Positions 45,531 through 57,579 of a stretch of 64,000 bases of DNA are shown piece by piece. A program made the translations under genes and the position numbers. Source of the stretch: Codonopsis lanceolata (Eukaryota; Streptophyta; Magnoliopsida; Asterales; Campanulaceae); contig CM028381.1 of assembly GCA_013146195.2 (NCBI GenBank), forward strand, positions 94,939,255-95,003,254, written 5' to 3'. Numbering within the stretch: position 1 is the first letter of the stretch; each line of letters begins with the position of its first letter. Below the pieces are notes generated by a model. The model did not search any database. It was not told the DNA's origin and saw only the letters and a list, made by a program, of their open reading frames with translations.

Positions 45531-46559
45531 AAACGGGCAATGCTAGGGTCACTCTCATTTTGCATCAAAATATGGGTACACTTGGCTAGACGCAAAAGTC
45601 TGGGATTCTGCACGATTGATTTCCAGTCAACCAACCATTTTTGACCATGCTCGGTCACCCCCAACACATCTCTCAATATTGCCATACATCTATCTTCTCC
45701 AGTAAAGGTGGCATGTTTGTCGTAAGTCGGAGGCTTCGCTTCATAAGGAGTCAAGGCAAAAGGCCATCCTACCTAAGATTCTACAATGACAATCCTCTCA
45801 TCCCACTTCTCAACTTTGTGAGGGAACTCAGTAAACAATTTCAAGGCTCCAGCTTTCGAGCGTCCAGTAATTCTGCCCGATCGTTTATCCTTGGTGAATT
45901 GGAAAAAGCTTGCGGAGGATGGTCATTTCGGGCTCAAAACCGACTAGTAGGCAGGTCGCACTAAAGGCGATCAGAATTAGCACAGTTGTGAGCTGAAGAT
46001 CACATGGAACGACATTGGTCTCCCTAAAAAGCTCAATAATAAAGGGATCCAGGGGTAGGCACATCTCGACGCAAAAGAAATCATATAAAAAAACTACCTT
46101 CTTCGTCTTATTTCTCATATGAATAAGAGTCATCTCGGATTCGTAGGGAACTCCTCGGTAATCTTGCTCAGAAATACCAATTGAGTTGAACCAATTTTTG
46201 ACCTCCACCACGGAATTAATGGACTCCCAATGAGCAAGAGAGTTCAGGTTATAATAATGATCATTACAGCTTCTTCGTCCTACTCGTGGGCGGCCAGCCA
46301 ATTCCTTCTTACTTGGGATGCCACTCGAGATCACCTCATCTTCATCAACATCCTGCTCGATGGTCACATCGTTAACAACTCTTTCCAAGGGAGCTCGACT
46401 GCTCGCTTCCTAGATATTTCTTCCCTTAGGAACTGACATTTTGGAATCAGTTTTTTTGGAATCAATGGAGATATAGGGCTCATCAGTCCCATTATCATAG
46501 CCATATGCTTCTTGCTCATGATCAGAATCATCGTCATACAATTGAAGAGAAGAAGACAT
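45531..46559 (-). pseudogene. Element D antisense ORF (putative gypsy-type transposon domain)
   Basis: On the minus strand from ATG 46559: an acidic N-terminus (MSSSLQLYDDDSDHEQEAYG), one in-frame TAG near 46410, then a frame to 45885 with DFFCVEMCLPLDPFIIELF and FSATCLLVGFEPEMTILRKLF. That pattern fits the plant family known as putative gypsy-type transposon (PF04195). A shifted continuation (MTPYEAKPPTYDKHATFTGE) lies at 45500-45754. Tat elements commonly carry such an antisense ORF; its role is unknown. Confidence 0.72.
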
Positions 46560-47306
46560 CCTACAAAAGGTCGAGGGAAAATCTTGATTAAAATGTCTTG
46601 ACCGAACTCGTGATTTTCCCAGATTTTCCTCGATCTCTGACAATTACACTAATCTATACTCAGGAACCCAACCCATAAACAAGAACAATGTGGAAGAACA
46701 TACAAGGAAAAACCTAAAAATCTTCAAGATTTTAACAAAAACCCAGCAAAAGGAAAAAGTAGAAAGGTTCAGAAAGCTTACTTGTTCGTTGAATCAGAAT
46801 AAGTTTGCCTGAAGGAGAGATCTGGAAACGATCCAGGTTACAGATCAGGGATTTTGGTGCCAAAAAAGTAAGAATCGTTGAAGAAACACGTCGTTGAATG
46901 CAGAGAAGGTTTTGAGGCAAGGATTCGGTAAAAAGAGAAATGGATAGGGTTTTTTCCCCTTTTATAGAAGACGATTGGGGGAAATGCGCTCAACTCACGT
47001 GCCCAAAAGCCTTCAGAAATTCGAAATTAGACGGCTGCGACACGCCCGATCAAACTCGTCATCAATGCACGTCTCGAAAAGGCGTGGCCCATCAAAACAC
47101 TATACTTAGCCGACGTCATCCTACGAAGCCCTCCTAGCTTCCCACAACTGACAGCTCAACGCAACAACCATCACCAACAAAGCAGCTCCCCTCGTATTGG
47201 ATAACGACAACAAAACAAAAATGAACAAGTATTCTGCTCCGCATTTCAATCTACAACAGATAATTAGAAATATGCTCCTTGCACCGAGCATAAATACTTG
47301 GCGAAC
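46560..47306. other. Element D non-coding 3' region
   Basis: No recognised domain; sits between the antisense ORF (probably including its promoter) and the polypurine tract. Confidence 0.5.
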
Positions 47307-47323
47307 AAGGAGCAGGGGGCCAC
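47307..47323 (+). promoter_or_regulatory. Polypurine tract of element D
   Basis: aaggagcagggggccac immediately precedes the 3' LTR. Confidence 0.7.
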
Positions 47324-47911
47324 TGATGAGCTCGGTCCAAATCCTGGTCATAAACAAAACACATGTAACTTCACGTGTTAGTCACATGGGATGTAGAGAC
47401 CAGGAATCATATTACCCGAGCAAGATTATCCAGCCTAATCATAGAGAGCTCTTTCCGATTAGGAATCCATCTACAAGTCTGTCTGAGCAGGGAGTAAGGC
47501 TGCCTGGATACACAGATACTCATCAAGAACACGACTACTTGATAACTCTTAAGCCCGAGATTTTAGTCATGACTCCGTTAGTTACGCGGTCAACATGCAT
47601 TTATGGCCATAAAGGCCTAAGATCTCTCTACATTAACTACTCAGCCCGGATTTCACTCCCAAAGCGCTATATATACCTCACAAGGTTTCATTTGAAAGGT
47701 ATGCTCACTTTACACACCGAAACTATATCTTTTTACTTTCAATCAAGCTTAAGACTTACTCTCATGCCTGAGGGATTTCGCGAGGCCCTGCCTTGTATTC
47801 CTTCTAAGGTGTTCTTCTTTTGACAGGTTTTGTCTAAGATCCAACCTTCACATAAGCTCAGATATCCTACAATCCGCGAAGAACGACCCAACACCAAATT
47901 GTGTAGCATCA
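47324..47911 (+). mobile_element. Element D 3' LTR
   Basis: 588 bp, TGATGAGCTCGG...GTAGCATCA, same length as the 5' LTR with scattered substitutions. TATA at 47668-47675. Confidence 0.92.
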
Positions 47912-47984
47912 GTTAATATGAGGAAACTTCTGCTACCAGCTTTGTTTGACCCAAACACATCTTAGTGTCCAACAATGGTGTGAT

Positions 47985-48141
47985 AGTAAGTATGGCTTAC
48001 AGATTTTAATTATGCATTACGCTGCCCAAATTTGGATAGAGTTCAATTGTGCATTACGATGCCCAAAATTTGATGGTTTGTAATTGTGCAATGCGATGCC
48101 TAATTTTTGCATTGTGATGCCCAACTTTTGCATTGTGAATT
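47985..48141. repeat. Degenerate tandem motif flanking a hAT MITE
   Basis: gcattacgatgcccaaattt-type units occur about five times, and once more after the MITE (48397-48420). Confidence 0.65.
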
Positions 48142-48396
48142 TAGGGGTGGCAATGCCTGGCACGGCACGTTAGCACGAACCAATAAGGCACGATTATAAA
48201 ACACGATTACACAGACAAATGACACGATAAGCCCAGCACGACACGACACAACACGAAACACGACACGAAAGGCACGAAATTGTTAATATATTCAAATTAA
48301 TATTTATTGTTTTATTTATGATCAAATAAGATAGATAATATTAAAACACGATAATGAGGCACGAACACGACACGATAACACGAATTGCCACCCCTA
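48142..48396. mobile_element. hAT-type MITE (255 bp)
   Basis: Terminal inverted repeats TAGGGGTGGCAA, the same as the element at 28923-30170. Target duplication is imperfect (attgtgaa near 48132 and attgtgat at 48397). The interior is rich in cacgacacgaa repeats. Confidence 0.8.
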
Positions 48397-48532
48397 ATTG
48401 TGATGCCCAAATTTGGGCAGGAATTTGTCTGAGCGCATTTTCTTCATTAAGGGTATCTTCATCATTTTGGCCCCCCCAAAATGTACTTTACCGGTTAAAT
48501 AATATTATGTTGGATTGGGGTGGTTAACATTT

Positions 48533-49331
48533 GGGTGAAATACGGGCCGGTCCCTTTTTAAAAGTTTATAACCGCTAAAATACCCTCTCTCTCTTTTTTA
48601 ACCGAAAAAAATCACTTTTAGACGCCAAAAGACTACGATACCTTTAATGAGTAAGAGACGCGCTACGAATAACTACGAAATACACCACGGTTCACAGATT
48701 TATATACCGCGGTGTAAACTATCAATTTTATTTATTTATGGTAAATTTTTTGAAAAAGATATATCGTGGTGCACATATTTTCCACCGCAGTGTACATATG
48801 TTCCTTTTTGTATCGCGGCTCATAGTTTGTATATATCGTGGTACAAATTAAATTTGAAGTACATGTTTTGCACCGCGATTCAAAATTTATCATAAGCGTA
48901 ATAAAAAATTCATAGAAAATAGTTGCACCGTGATATAGAAACAATTTAACCGCGATTCAAATTTATAATAAGCGTAATAAATATTCATATAAAGTAGTTA
49001 CACCGCAATATATAAATGTTTGAACTGTGATACAAAAATGAATAACTACGACATTTTATTTCTTTTTTCGTGAACCGTGTTACAAAAATTCCGTGGTTAA
49101 AGTTCGTGAAACTATTAAACGCATCTGAAATACTTTGATGCACCGCGATTCACGCGGCTAATCATCTGTTATGTGTTCATTAAGGGTAACGTAGTCATTT
49201 TGCTCATAATAATGACCTTTTGGGTTGAAAATAAAAATACGGGACTTGAGCAATTAAATTATTGGAAAAAAGGATCTACCTGTAATTTTTCCTTAATATT
49301 TCACCAAAAGGTACCGGTCTGGTTATCACCC
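48533..49331. mobile_element. Terminal-inverted-repeat element (799 bp) with dispersed ACCGCG motifs
   Basis: Left GGGTGAAATACGGGCCGGTC pairs with reversed right GGGTGATAACCAGACCGGTA (about 20 of 26 bases match to the end of CCTTTT). The interior carries about a dozen motifs like caccgcgattcaaa or atcgtggtgcac in both orientations. No transposase; no clear TSD. Confidence 0.6.
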
Positions 49332-49618
49332 TACAACGAGCCTAACAGGCCAAAGCCGTGAGACTCTGAGAGGCAATGGTAAAAGGCTTTTAAGCCCACC
49401 AGACGCCAGGAGGTCCAAGGCCGAACGAACTAACTAAACTGTCAAACTTTGAAAAAATTCCGGGAATACGTACCTACACAGTACACACACACACTATCAT
49501 CTTTGTTCTCCAACGTCTTTCCAGGTCCACACAAATCACTCTCCTAGTCCAAATCCCATTGAAAAATGCCTCCTTTCTCCCTAGTCCCTTCTACATCACT
49601 CCCTTCTCCACCCTTTCC
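49332..49618 (+). other. Upstream region and 5' UTR of PLGG1
   Basis: An out-of-frame ATG at 49566 opens a 63-codon frame overlapping the PLGG1 start. No clear TATA box. Confidence 0.45.
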
Positions 49619-52600
49619 ATGGCTTCCCTCTCTTTTATTCTCCGAAGCCCGCCTTTCGCTCTCCTCAGTCATCACCATTCCAAAACATTCCTCTCCAAAA
49701 CTCCTCTCAATTCACCAAGAAACCACAACAAAGCCCCTCAAATTTTATCATCTCTAACTTTCAGTAATGTCCCGGTCACAGATCATGTAAATTCCAAGTT
49801 TTTGCAACTGGGTCCTCACAAAACTCGCTCTAATCGAAGCATTTCAACCAAATCGACGGGCTCTGACAGTACCCCTGTCTCCACAGGCATTCAAACAGTT
49901 AGTAAGAATGTAACTTTTCTGCACTCGATCATTTTTTTGTTTGAATTTTAGGATTGCTGTTTAAATTTTGCATGATGGGTGTTTGTGTTTATGCCCCTTA
50001 GGCGTTGGAGACTTGGAGTAATGAATTTGGTTGTTTCCCTGTTTAAATGGTGCATGATAATGTTTGTTTTCTTGCCCCATAGGTGTTTGGAGTAACACAT
50101 TTGATTGTTTCACTCGGACTTATACTGGCAATGGATAAGTACTTGAAGAAGGCATTTGTTGCTGCAGCAATTAAGTTCCCTAGTGCTCTATTTGGGATGT
50201 TTTGTACGTTCAGCATCCTTCTGGTCCTTGATTCTACTATTCCAGCTGCTGCCACTACCTTGGAGAACTTCTTTGAACCTGCACTTTTGTTTATTCAAAG
50301 GTGGCTTCCTTTGTTCTATGTTCCTTCACTCGTAGTTTTGCCTCTTGCTGTTCAAGACATCCCAGCTGCTTCTGGGGTTAAAATCTGCTTCATTATAGGT
50401 ATCTCTATTTCTTGCGGTTGATCCTTGAAAGCATGCTTAAACGTACAGTACTTGATTGTCTCCATGTGTGTAATTCACATTAGGGGAAGGGCAGACCTTT
50501 AATATTACCCAAGCCACACAAATATAGCAAACTAATTCAGTATATTTTAATCTATTATGCTTTAGATCTTGGGAATGGATATAGTAAGCACTTGTGCTAT
50601 GAGAATGTGTTTCTGGCTGCTCGATAGCAATCTTTGTTTTAAGATGTGAGCTATCCGCCAACGTTTTCGCTACATATTCTCCAAAATATTACATTTAAAT
50701 GGCCTGAAAGTTCACTTGGATGGAGTTGCGTGCTTACTGAATCCATTCTCTTGGTTGTTTATGAAGTTCAGCCTGCACTATAGGGGTCCACAAGTCGGCT
50801 AAGCATGGGACAAGGTTCCACAATGTGGTTTATTTTTCCATTACAGAGTAAACCATAATGGACAACAGACAAGTTTAAGAAGACAGCTTCTCATGTTCAT
50901 ACTACTGGCACTGCACAAAATAAATATCAAAGTTGAGACCTCCTTTAGAAATCAAGTTATAATCAAAGAAACATTTCAACCAATGCATAATATTTTCTGC
51001 ATCCTGGTAATCACTCTCATTATGTGTTTATGGTTGTCTATTTGTGTATGTCCCAAGTTATTCCCTATGTAACCATGTGTCCCTATTCCTTTATCACTTG
51101 CAGTTGCAGGTTGGCTGGCTTCACTTTCCGTTGCAGGTTATACAGCTATAGCTGTAAGGAAAATGGTGAAGACAGAAATGATTGCTGCTGAGCCCATGTC
51201 AAAACCTTCCCCCTTTTCTCCCTGGGAGGTGTTCGCTTGGACTGGGATTTTTCTTGTATCTTTTATTGCAGCACTTCAATACCCAACATTACTTGGAACA
51301 AATGCTAGAACATGCCTGCCTTTCCTACTTGCATCTACTGTTTTAGGCTATATGGTTGGTTCTGGGTAAAACACTTAAACTCATTATCCTTAGCGTAGGA
51401 TCTGTGATATTCACTGTTTTCTTGCAATGCTTTTCTCTGCTAGTGGATTTACCCAGTTTCTTAATTGATGGTTCTGTTCCTATATTTGAAATTTTATCTT
51501 CAGGTTGCCATCTGGCATGAAGAAGGTTTTTCACCCAATTATCTGTTGTGCACTATCTGCAGTCCTTGCAGCATTTGGTTTTGGAATGATTTCCCAGTCT
51601 GGAATTTATCCTATTCTAGGTACACATCCAACCTAAGTTCTGGCTTTCCATTTTGTCAGTGCTTCCAAAGTTTACTACTACTTGCAAGGATGGTAAATGT
51701 ATGTGGTTCTCATCGGAAGAAGTGTTATTGTATGCTTTTAATAAAAATATTTTCAATCAAAATCTTTACTGTAGCAAGTGGGGTATTATTGAAGATTTTG
51801 TTTGTCAATATAGAAAATGCGTTTAGGTCCAAATATATGTAAGCTTGGGAAGGGTAAAAAAGATACTGGCAAAAACTGTGAACCGTCATTGGACCTTTAA
51901 TGTTGGTTGGAAAAGAATATATCTTGGCCCTTGAAAAATACTTCATCTCTGGCTTGTACAGGATGTTAAAGAGATATCAACCACCCACTTGTGGGACTAT
52001 GTACTAACAACATTTGGAGTAAAAGGTCTTTTTATTTCAATACTCCTTAAGTATCATAAAAAAGAGTCAAACTTTCTATTCAGTTTATCCTAGAAAAAGA
52101 GTCGTAGAATGTTTGTCTCCTCAAGTTTAATTTATTATCTAATTTTTCATTGAGCAAAAATTAAAAAGAAAAGAAATTATGAAAAATTCTGGAAATATAG
52201 ATGACAGTTACTTCTAATTTATTATCTGAACAATGATATCCCTACCATTTGGTGGCATGGTGGGATATCATTTCATGAATTCTGCTTTGGCGTTATCCAT
52301 TGGATGTTGAATACTCCATCTCCTGTTTAGTTTGATTGGGAGTCTGTGCAGTCCAACAAGTCCTAATTTTGTTAGTGCATGTTATTCATTTCAGATTTGT
52401 CCCAATGACATGATTCCGTTAACTGGTCCTTTAAATTAGAGTTGGGGAGTTACGCTCGTTTTCCTAACTTCTCTGTGTTAACTTATACAGGATATTACCT
52501 CACAAAAGTCTCATCTGATCCTGGAGCTGGTGACATCTTAATGGGATTTTTGGGATCCGTTATAATTTCTTTTGCCTTCTCAATGTTCAAACAGAGAAAG

Positions 52601-55176
52601 GTAATCGGTCGTTCTACAATAGCTCGCAAGTATCTATTACACGATATCATTTGAAGTTATGTATAATGAAACACCTGAGAGGTTCTTTCATTACTGCGCT
52701 TCTACTACCTCCGTGGCTCCGTCCATAAAGGACTCTTTCCTTTAGTTTGTCCAAGAAAAAGGTTCCACTTCTAATTTGAAGTTATAAATTTTCATTGTTT
52801 TTCCATACCTTTCTCTTTTTTTTTTCTTTTCTTTTTTTTCTCAATGGTGTTTCTCTTACATGTTATACAAAAGAAGGCAATCATGCAAGGTTTCTCTAAA
52901 GAAAGTATGAAGTCAAAATACATTTTTTAAAAGTTTGTTTCAAAATTACTTATTTTCTGGGTGGAGGGAGTAAAATTTAAAGGAGAAGAGGTTGATTAAT
53001 CATTCTTTTAGGATAGGTGTCCAAGTCTTTGGGTCTGGGAGCCACTGTAGGCGTGTGCACATGAAAGGAATTTTCTCTGATTCATGTCTATTCTAGTTTC
53101 AACGAAAAGAGGTGAATGATCATCTGTCACAAATGTGTGCAAGTTATAGTGATGGGGACCTAAGACATGCATGCACACACAAGGCTGGCTCAACACAACA
53201 AGGTTTTCCGGTGGGGTGGTAATACTATATGCTAAAATATTTTTGTAAAAATAATATTCAACATTCAAAGAATATATGAAATTAATGAATATTGTAGATA
53301 AATGGTTAAAATATTACAGACATGCTAAAACTTTGATAAACTTAAAAAAGGGCACCAAAAAAAAAAAAAACTGAGCAGTCAATGTAATATTTATCGTACT
53401 TCGTTAAAGACAACATGTGAGTTTATTGTGTTCTACTAATAGTAAGAGATTGCAAACGTACTTAAAACCGAGTTTGAGAGATTTGAAGCTCTATAGAGTT
53501 ACAAATGTACCCATAAATGATAGTTGGACTCATGACCCACAATATATATTAGCATACAGTTTTTGTTCAAGTTAGATTGGTACAAATTTGTTTCTGAACC
53601 TTCCCTTTTGCCTTGAGGATTTACTCAAGATTTCTATCTCAATGCATGGTTGGAGCGTATCAAAAAATTACTGAGGGTTTAGATCAGTTTAATCTAGAGG
53701 TGAGAACTCTCCAATAGGAATGAGTTTCTGCGGATACATATAGAAGCTGGTAGCCTGGTATTTGAATACTGTGGCCCCTCCTTTTTCTGTTCCATTGAAA
53801 CTAATCCACGTCTAGTCCCCAGATACATTCATAGAAAGTTTTAGTTTTTTTCATTTTTCCTGTCGTAGTTGAGATTATGTTCTCTGCCCCACTCTGTCTA
53901 TCCTTTCCTGTAAAGTGGTATTACATAATACTACTCAGTACTCAGTCCCGTTTGAAGAGTCCCTTTTCTTCATTTTCGTAGTTGTCCTACTTATAGAGTA
54001 CAGTTTTCTATAATTACACTCTCAACTCCAATGGTATTTTAATTTTAATACTCATTTACCAAAATTAATAATGATTTTAATGAGGTTTTGTTATAATGAC
54101 AACTACCAAGGGCAATAATTTATTCCCGAAAATGACTTTGGGAAATGGAGTCTTCAAATTGGTTACATAAGGAGGTGAAAATTCAAGTAATTTTCTTTTT
54201 CAGTTAGAAGTGGAGGTGACATTTGTTCCTTGATAATGCTGTTTCCTGACAATGATGTTCTTCTTTTCCAAATATATCCAGCTTGTAAAGAGGCATGCGA
54301 CCGAGATTTTCACATCTGTTATAATCTCAACACTATTCTCATTGTATTCAACTGCGCTTATTGGACGTCTTGTTGGGTTAGAACCAGCTCTAACTGTATC
54401 AATTTTACCTAGATGTATAACAGTGGCACTTGCTCTCAGCATTGTCTCACTATTTGAAGGTCAGTTACCTTACTTTAAGTGTTGAGGGCCTGATAGTTTT
54501 GTTAGTCTTCCATTCATCTGCTAAGCAGCTAGAATCAATTCATATTACTTAATATTTTTTGATGATTTTACATCTTTTAAACTTCATTTCAGGTATATTT
54601 TACATTCAAGTGACTTACTGTCTGTATACTGGACGACTCTTTTCTCAAAATTGGCTGCAGGTACCAATTCATCCCTAACAGCTGCAGTTGTTGTATTAAC
54701 TGGTTTGGTTGGGGCAAACTTTGTACAAGCAACGCTTGACAAACTTCGTTTTGAGGATCCTATTGCTCGAGGAATTGCTACTGCATCTAGGTATGGATGT
54801 TTCCATTAGATAAAATAATTGACTGATAAGGTGTTACATTTGATATATATTTTCTTTAGGCTGAATCAAATGGAAAAATTGTTTATGGTTCAAGAAGCAC
54901 GTGTTGGATGAAACTTAAGTTAGCTGATACCATTACAAGACATTGGCCACACACACACACACTCGCGCACAAGGATACAGTTGAAATTTGCTGTAAACTC
55001 TTTACATTTTTGTTGGTTGCTGCAGTGCTCATGGGTTGGGAACAGCAGCTCTGTCGGCCAAGGAACCCGAGGCTCTCCCATTTTGTGCCATTGCCTATGC
55101 ACTTACTGGTATATTTGGTTCTCTAATTTGCTCTGTTCCAGTAGTCAGGCAAAGTTTGCTCGCCATAGTTGGCTGA
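49619..55176 (+). CDS. PLGG1: Plastidal glycolate/glycerate translocator 1 (eight exons, intact)
   Basis: Chloroplast inner-envelope carrier that exports glycolate and imports glycerate in photorespiration; plant LrgA-LrgB fusion family. Exons: 49619-49897, 50083-50398, 51104-51365, 51504-51619, 52491-52600, 54282-54459, 54661-54790, 55026-55176; 513 aa, matching the family length. All junctions are GT-AG and keep frame. A Ser/Thr-rich transit peptide (about 1-90) precedes VFGVTHLIVSLGLILAMDKY, then many membrane segments. The LrgB half has SDPGAGDILMGFLGS, PRCITVALALSIVSLFEG, GIATASSAHGLGTAALSAKE. Start chosen at MASLSFILRS because the upstream in-frame codon at 49559 is TTG. A Stowaway MITE lies in intron 5. 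Converges with the kinase gene downstream. Confidence 0.95.
52705..52970. mobile_element. Stowaway-like MITE in PLGG1 intron 5 (266 bp)
   Basis: CTACCTCCG... and reversed end CTCCCTCCA..., close to the Stowaway terminus CTCCCTCCGT, flanked by TA on both sides. Confidence 0.72.
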
Positions 55177-55660
55177 AACGGTCAGCAGTTGGTTGAATGT
55201 TCCTGCTGATGGGTTGAGCACATGTACCTGCCACTCGCCAAATGCTGACAAAGCAAGCAAACCTCTTGCATCATGAGCACATCGATTACAGCATCTTAGA
55301 CGAGATGGAAAAAGCAGAACTCATCAACTACAAATACTTTCGGAAGATCATCAATTACTGGATTTTTTTTATTTTTTATTTTTAACTAGATGGATGCTAT
55401 ATTATGTATATTCATTGAACTGAATTGCCATGAAGGTTTAATAAACTTATCAATTTTTTCAGACATGTGTTGGTATATATAGTAACACAGAAGCATCTCA
55501 TGCAAACACCAAGAAAGAGAATTTATAGAACAAATTAAACCAACATTTGATTGGCATTTGACTGAATAATATGTTCTCATATGTACAAATTTTGTTCAAT
55601 CAGCAATAAAAAGATTACTCAACTGAAACTTCAAAAAATATGCATTCCAGAATAAAAGGT
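55177..55660. other. Intergenic 3' ends between PLGG1 and the kinase gene
   Basis: Shared about 485-bp space between converging genes; holds both 3' UTRs and no other gene that I can see. Confidence 0.6.
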
Positions 55661-57056
55661 TTAAAACCCCAACAATGGTATGACATTCCTTGGAACTAGG
55701 GCCTCTTGAGTTCTCTGTACTTTCCAGCAATTTTTGAACGGCAGTATTCCATAGCTTGTAGAATACTGTTCTAGAGTTACATCGTTGACCTCTGCTTCAA
55801 CAGTTCTTCGCCTTTTTTTGCATTGAGAAGATGTAGTTGACAGCGGTATAAAATCATCAGATGTATATGTTTCCATGATCGCATAAGGCCTAGGGTCCTT
55901 GGGGAGCTCATCAACCATCCAATCCTTACTCACAGCTGCCTCAGCGCCATCCGTGGAGCGAATAGTGGATCCACTTAACCACAGTATATCAGCAGAACCC
56001 GAATCGATATTCCCACACCTCAGTCTATCAGCGGAACCCATATCGATATACCCACAAGGTTGTGTTGCATACTTCGACATAATTGCAAAAGGTTTAAGGA
56101 TAATATCATCATCATCATCATCAGAAACTGAGATTGCAGCTTTACTCAGAATATCAGCAATGTTTCTTCCTTTTTTGATTCTTTCAGCTTTATCTTCTAC
56201 AGTAGACAACGAAGTAATGAAAGGATGCCGTAACAACATATCAGCTGTCCATCGATATTTTGGATCCTTCACAAAACATTTGCTCAAGAAATCTTTGGCA
56301 TCCTCTGAAACCCAACTAGGAATTTCAGGGATTTCATCAGTGGAAATAATCCTGAACAATATGTTCCAAACACTCGTAGTTTTATCATAGTCCCAAGGCG
56401 GATTCCCCGTGATCATTTCCAAAACCGTGCATCCGAGTGCCCAGATATCACATGGCGGCTCATACATGTGGTATGCACTTTCAGGGGCCACATATAAAGC
56501 GGTGCCCCGAACTTTCTGCAGACCTTTCACATCATCCTTTCCAACCCTTTTCGCTAACCCGAAATCAGCAATCAAAGCGGCATCATCATCCATCAACAGT
56601 ATGTTGTGAGGCTTTATATCACAGTGCACAAATCCTTTCTTGTGAATATAATCAAGACCAACAAGTACAGATTTTGCATGCCGTCCCACTTCTCCCTCCA
56701 TAAAAGTCCCCATAAAAGTCGCTTTCGCACAAGCCTTGTATCCGATCGGCCAAACTACCACCCGAGGCAAACTCCAACAAAAGATTATACAAACTCTCCC
56801 CGTTTTCAATTGTAATACTAGAGCCAAAACAGCGAACCACGTTGGGACAATTTTCGAGTTGTTGAAGAAACTCCTTCTCTTTCTCAAGTGAACGTGATCG
56901 AGAGATTTCCGCAGATTTCACAGCCATCAATCGAGGAAATCCAACAGAGCCATCCATCGTCTTTTCGTCTAACTCGACTAACGAGACAAAGGCGGATGCA
57001 CCTCTCCCTAATGTCTTCCCTCTCTTCCAAACCATCTTCTCAATCTCTTCTCTCAT
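55661..57056 (-). CDS. MAPKKK (MEKK-type, MAPKKK17/18/20-like), intronless, one frameshift
   Basis: Ser/Thr kinase at the top of a MAP-kinase cascade. Start ATG at 57056 (MREEIEKMVWKRGKTLGRG); the longer frame begins with GTG. Gly-rich loop GRGASAFVSLV, ATP lysine in MAVKSAEIS, hinge LLLEFASGGSLADRI, catalytic loop HCDIKPHNILL (HCD in place of HRD, usual in this group), DFGLAKRVG, TALYVAPES, and CDIWALGCTVLEMITGNPPW. The C-terminal tail has an Asp run and is poorly conserved. About 464 aa after correction. The frame breaks at a GGGG run (56708-56711); three Gs would restore DFYGTFMEGEVGRHAK. So this is a single-base error or a recent null allele. Absence of introns is typical of this clade. 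Confidence 0.9.
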
Positions 57057-57109
57057 CTTACCATGCACTAACTGAACTCAACTACAAGAAGCGGATACTG
57101 ATAAAGTGA

Positions 57110-57570
57110 AGAAACTTTTTTCCAATAGCTAATTGGATTTCTGAGTAGAATTTAGTGATTGGAAATCTGTTGATACGATCGAGTAATTAATAAACTTGAG
57201 TCTTAAGTCACAAGCAAATAGATTCATTAATAACTAGCCGTTATTTGTCTGTTTTTGTTTCCTACTTTCCTTAAACTCCAGTCGTAGGTTAGTTACCTTA
57301 TAAATAAGCCCCGCTGGTTCTTGGATTCTTGGATTCTTGGATTTTTGATTTAATTATAACGGTCCAATCGAGTAAAGAGCCAATTCACCCCTGGATAATT
57401 AAATTCAGTTTTTGCCCTTTTGGTTTTGGCGAAAAAGATACTCCTTTCTGTGATTATTATATGTCTTTAAAAAAAGGGTTTTATCTTTTTATGAAAAAGT
57501 CAACTTGAGACGATATCGAAATTTAATCATTGATACAACATTAATGATATCAATAATAATTTTTTTAGAA
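57110..57570. other. Upstream region of the kinase gene
   Basis: Probable promoter of the minus-strand kinase; no other gene seen. Includes a short ttcttgga triplicate near 57320-57340. Confidence 0.5.
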
Positions 57571-57579
57571 TTTAGTATT

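Larger units (their letters stand above)
34507..47911 (+). mobile_element. Element D: Tat-lineage Ty3/gypsy retrotransposon, full length, carrying nested elements
   Basis: Two 588-bp LTRs (34507-35094 and 47324-47911) flanked by GTTAA on both sides (34502-34506, 47912-47916). Order: PBS, gag, protease, RT, then nested element C (39022-45530), then a minus-strand ORF, PPT and 3' LTR. An antisense ORF between pol and the 3' LTR is characteristic of Tat-lineage plant elements. RNase H and integrase are missing next to the nested element, suggesting a deletion there. Confidence 0.92.

Noticed and set aside
56437..57109. Plus-strand ORFs of 66-88 aa opposite the kinase
   Set aside because: Shadow frames of the minus-strand kinase gene.
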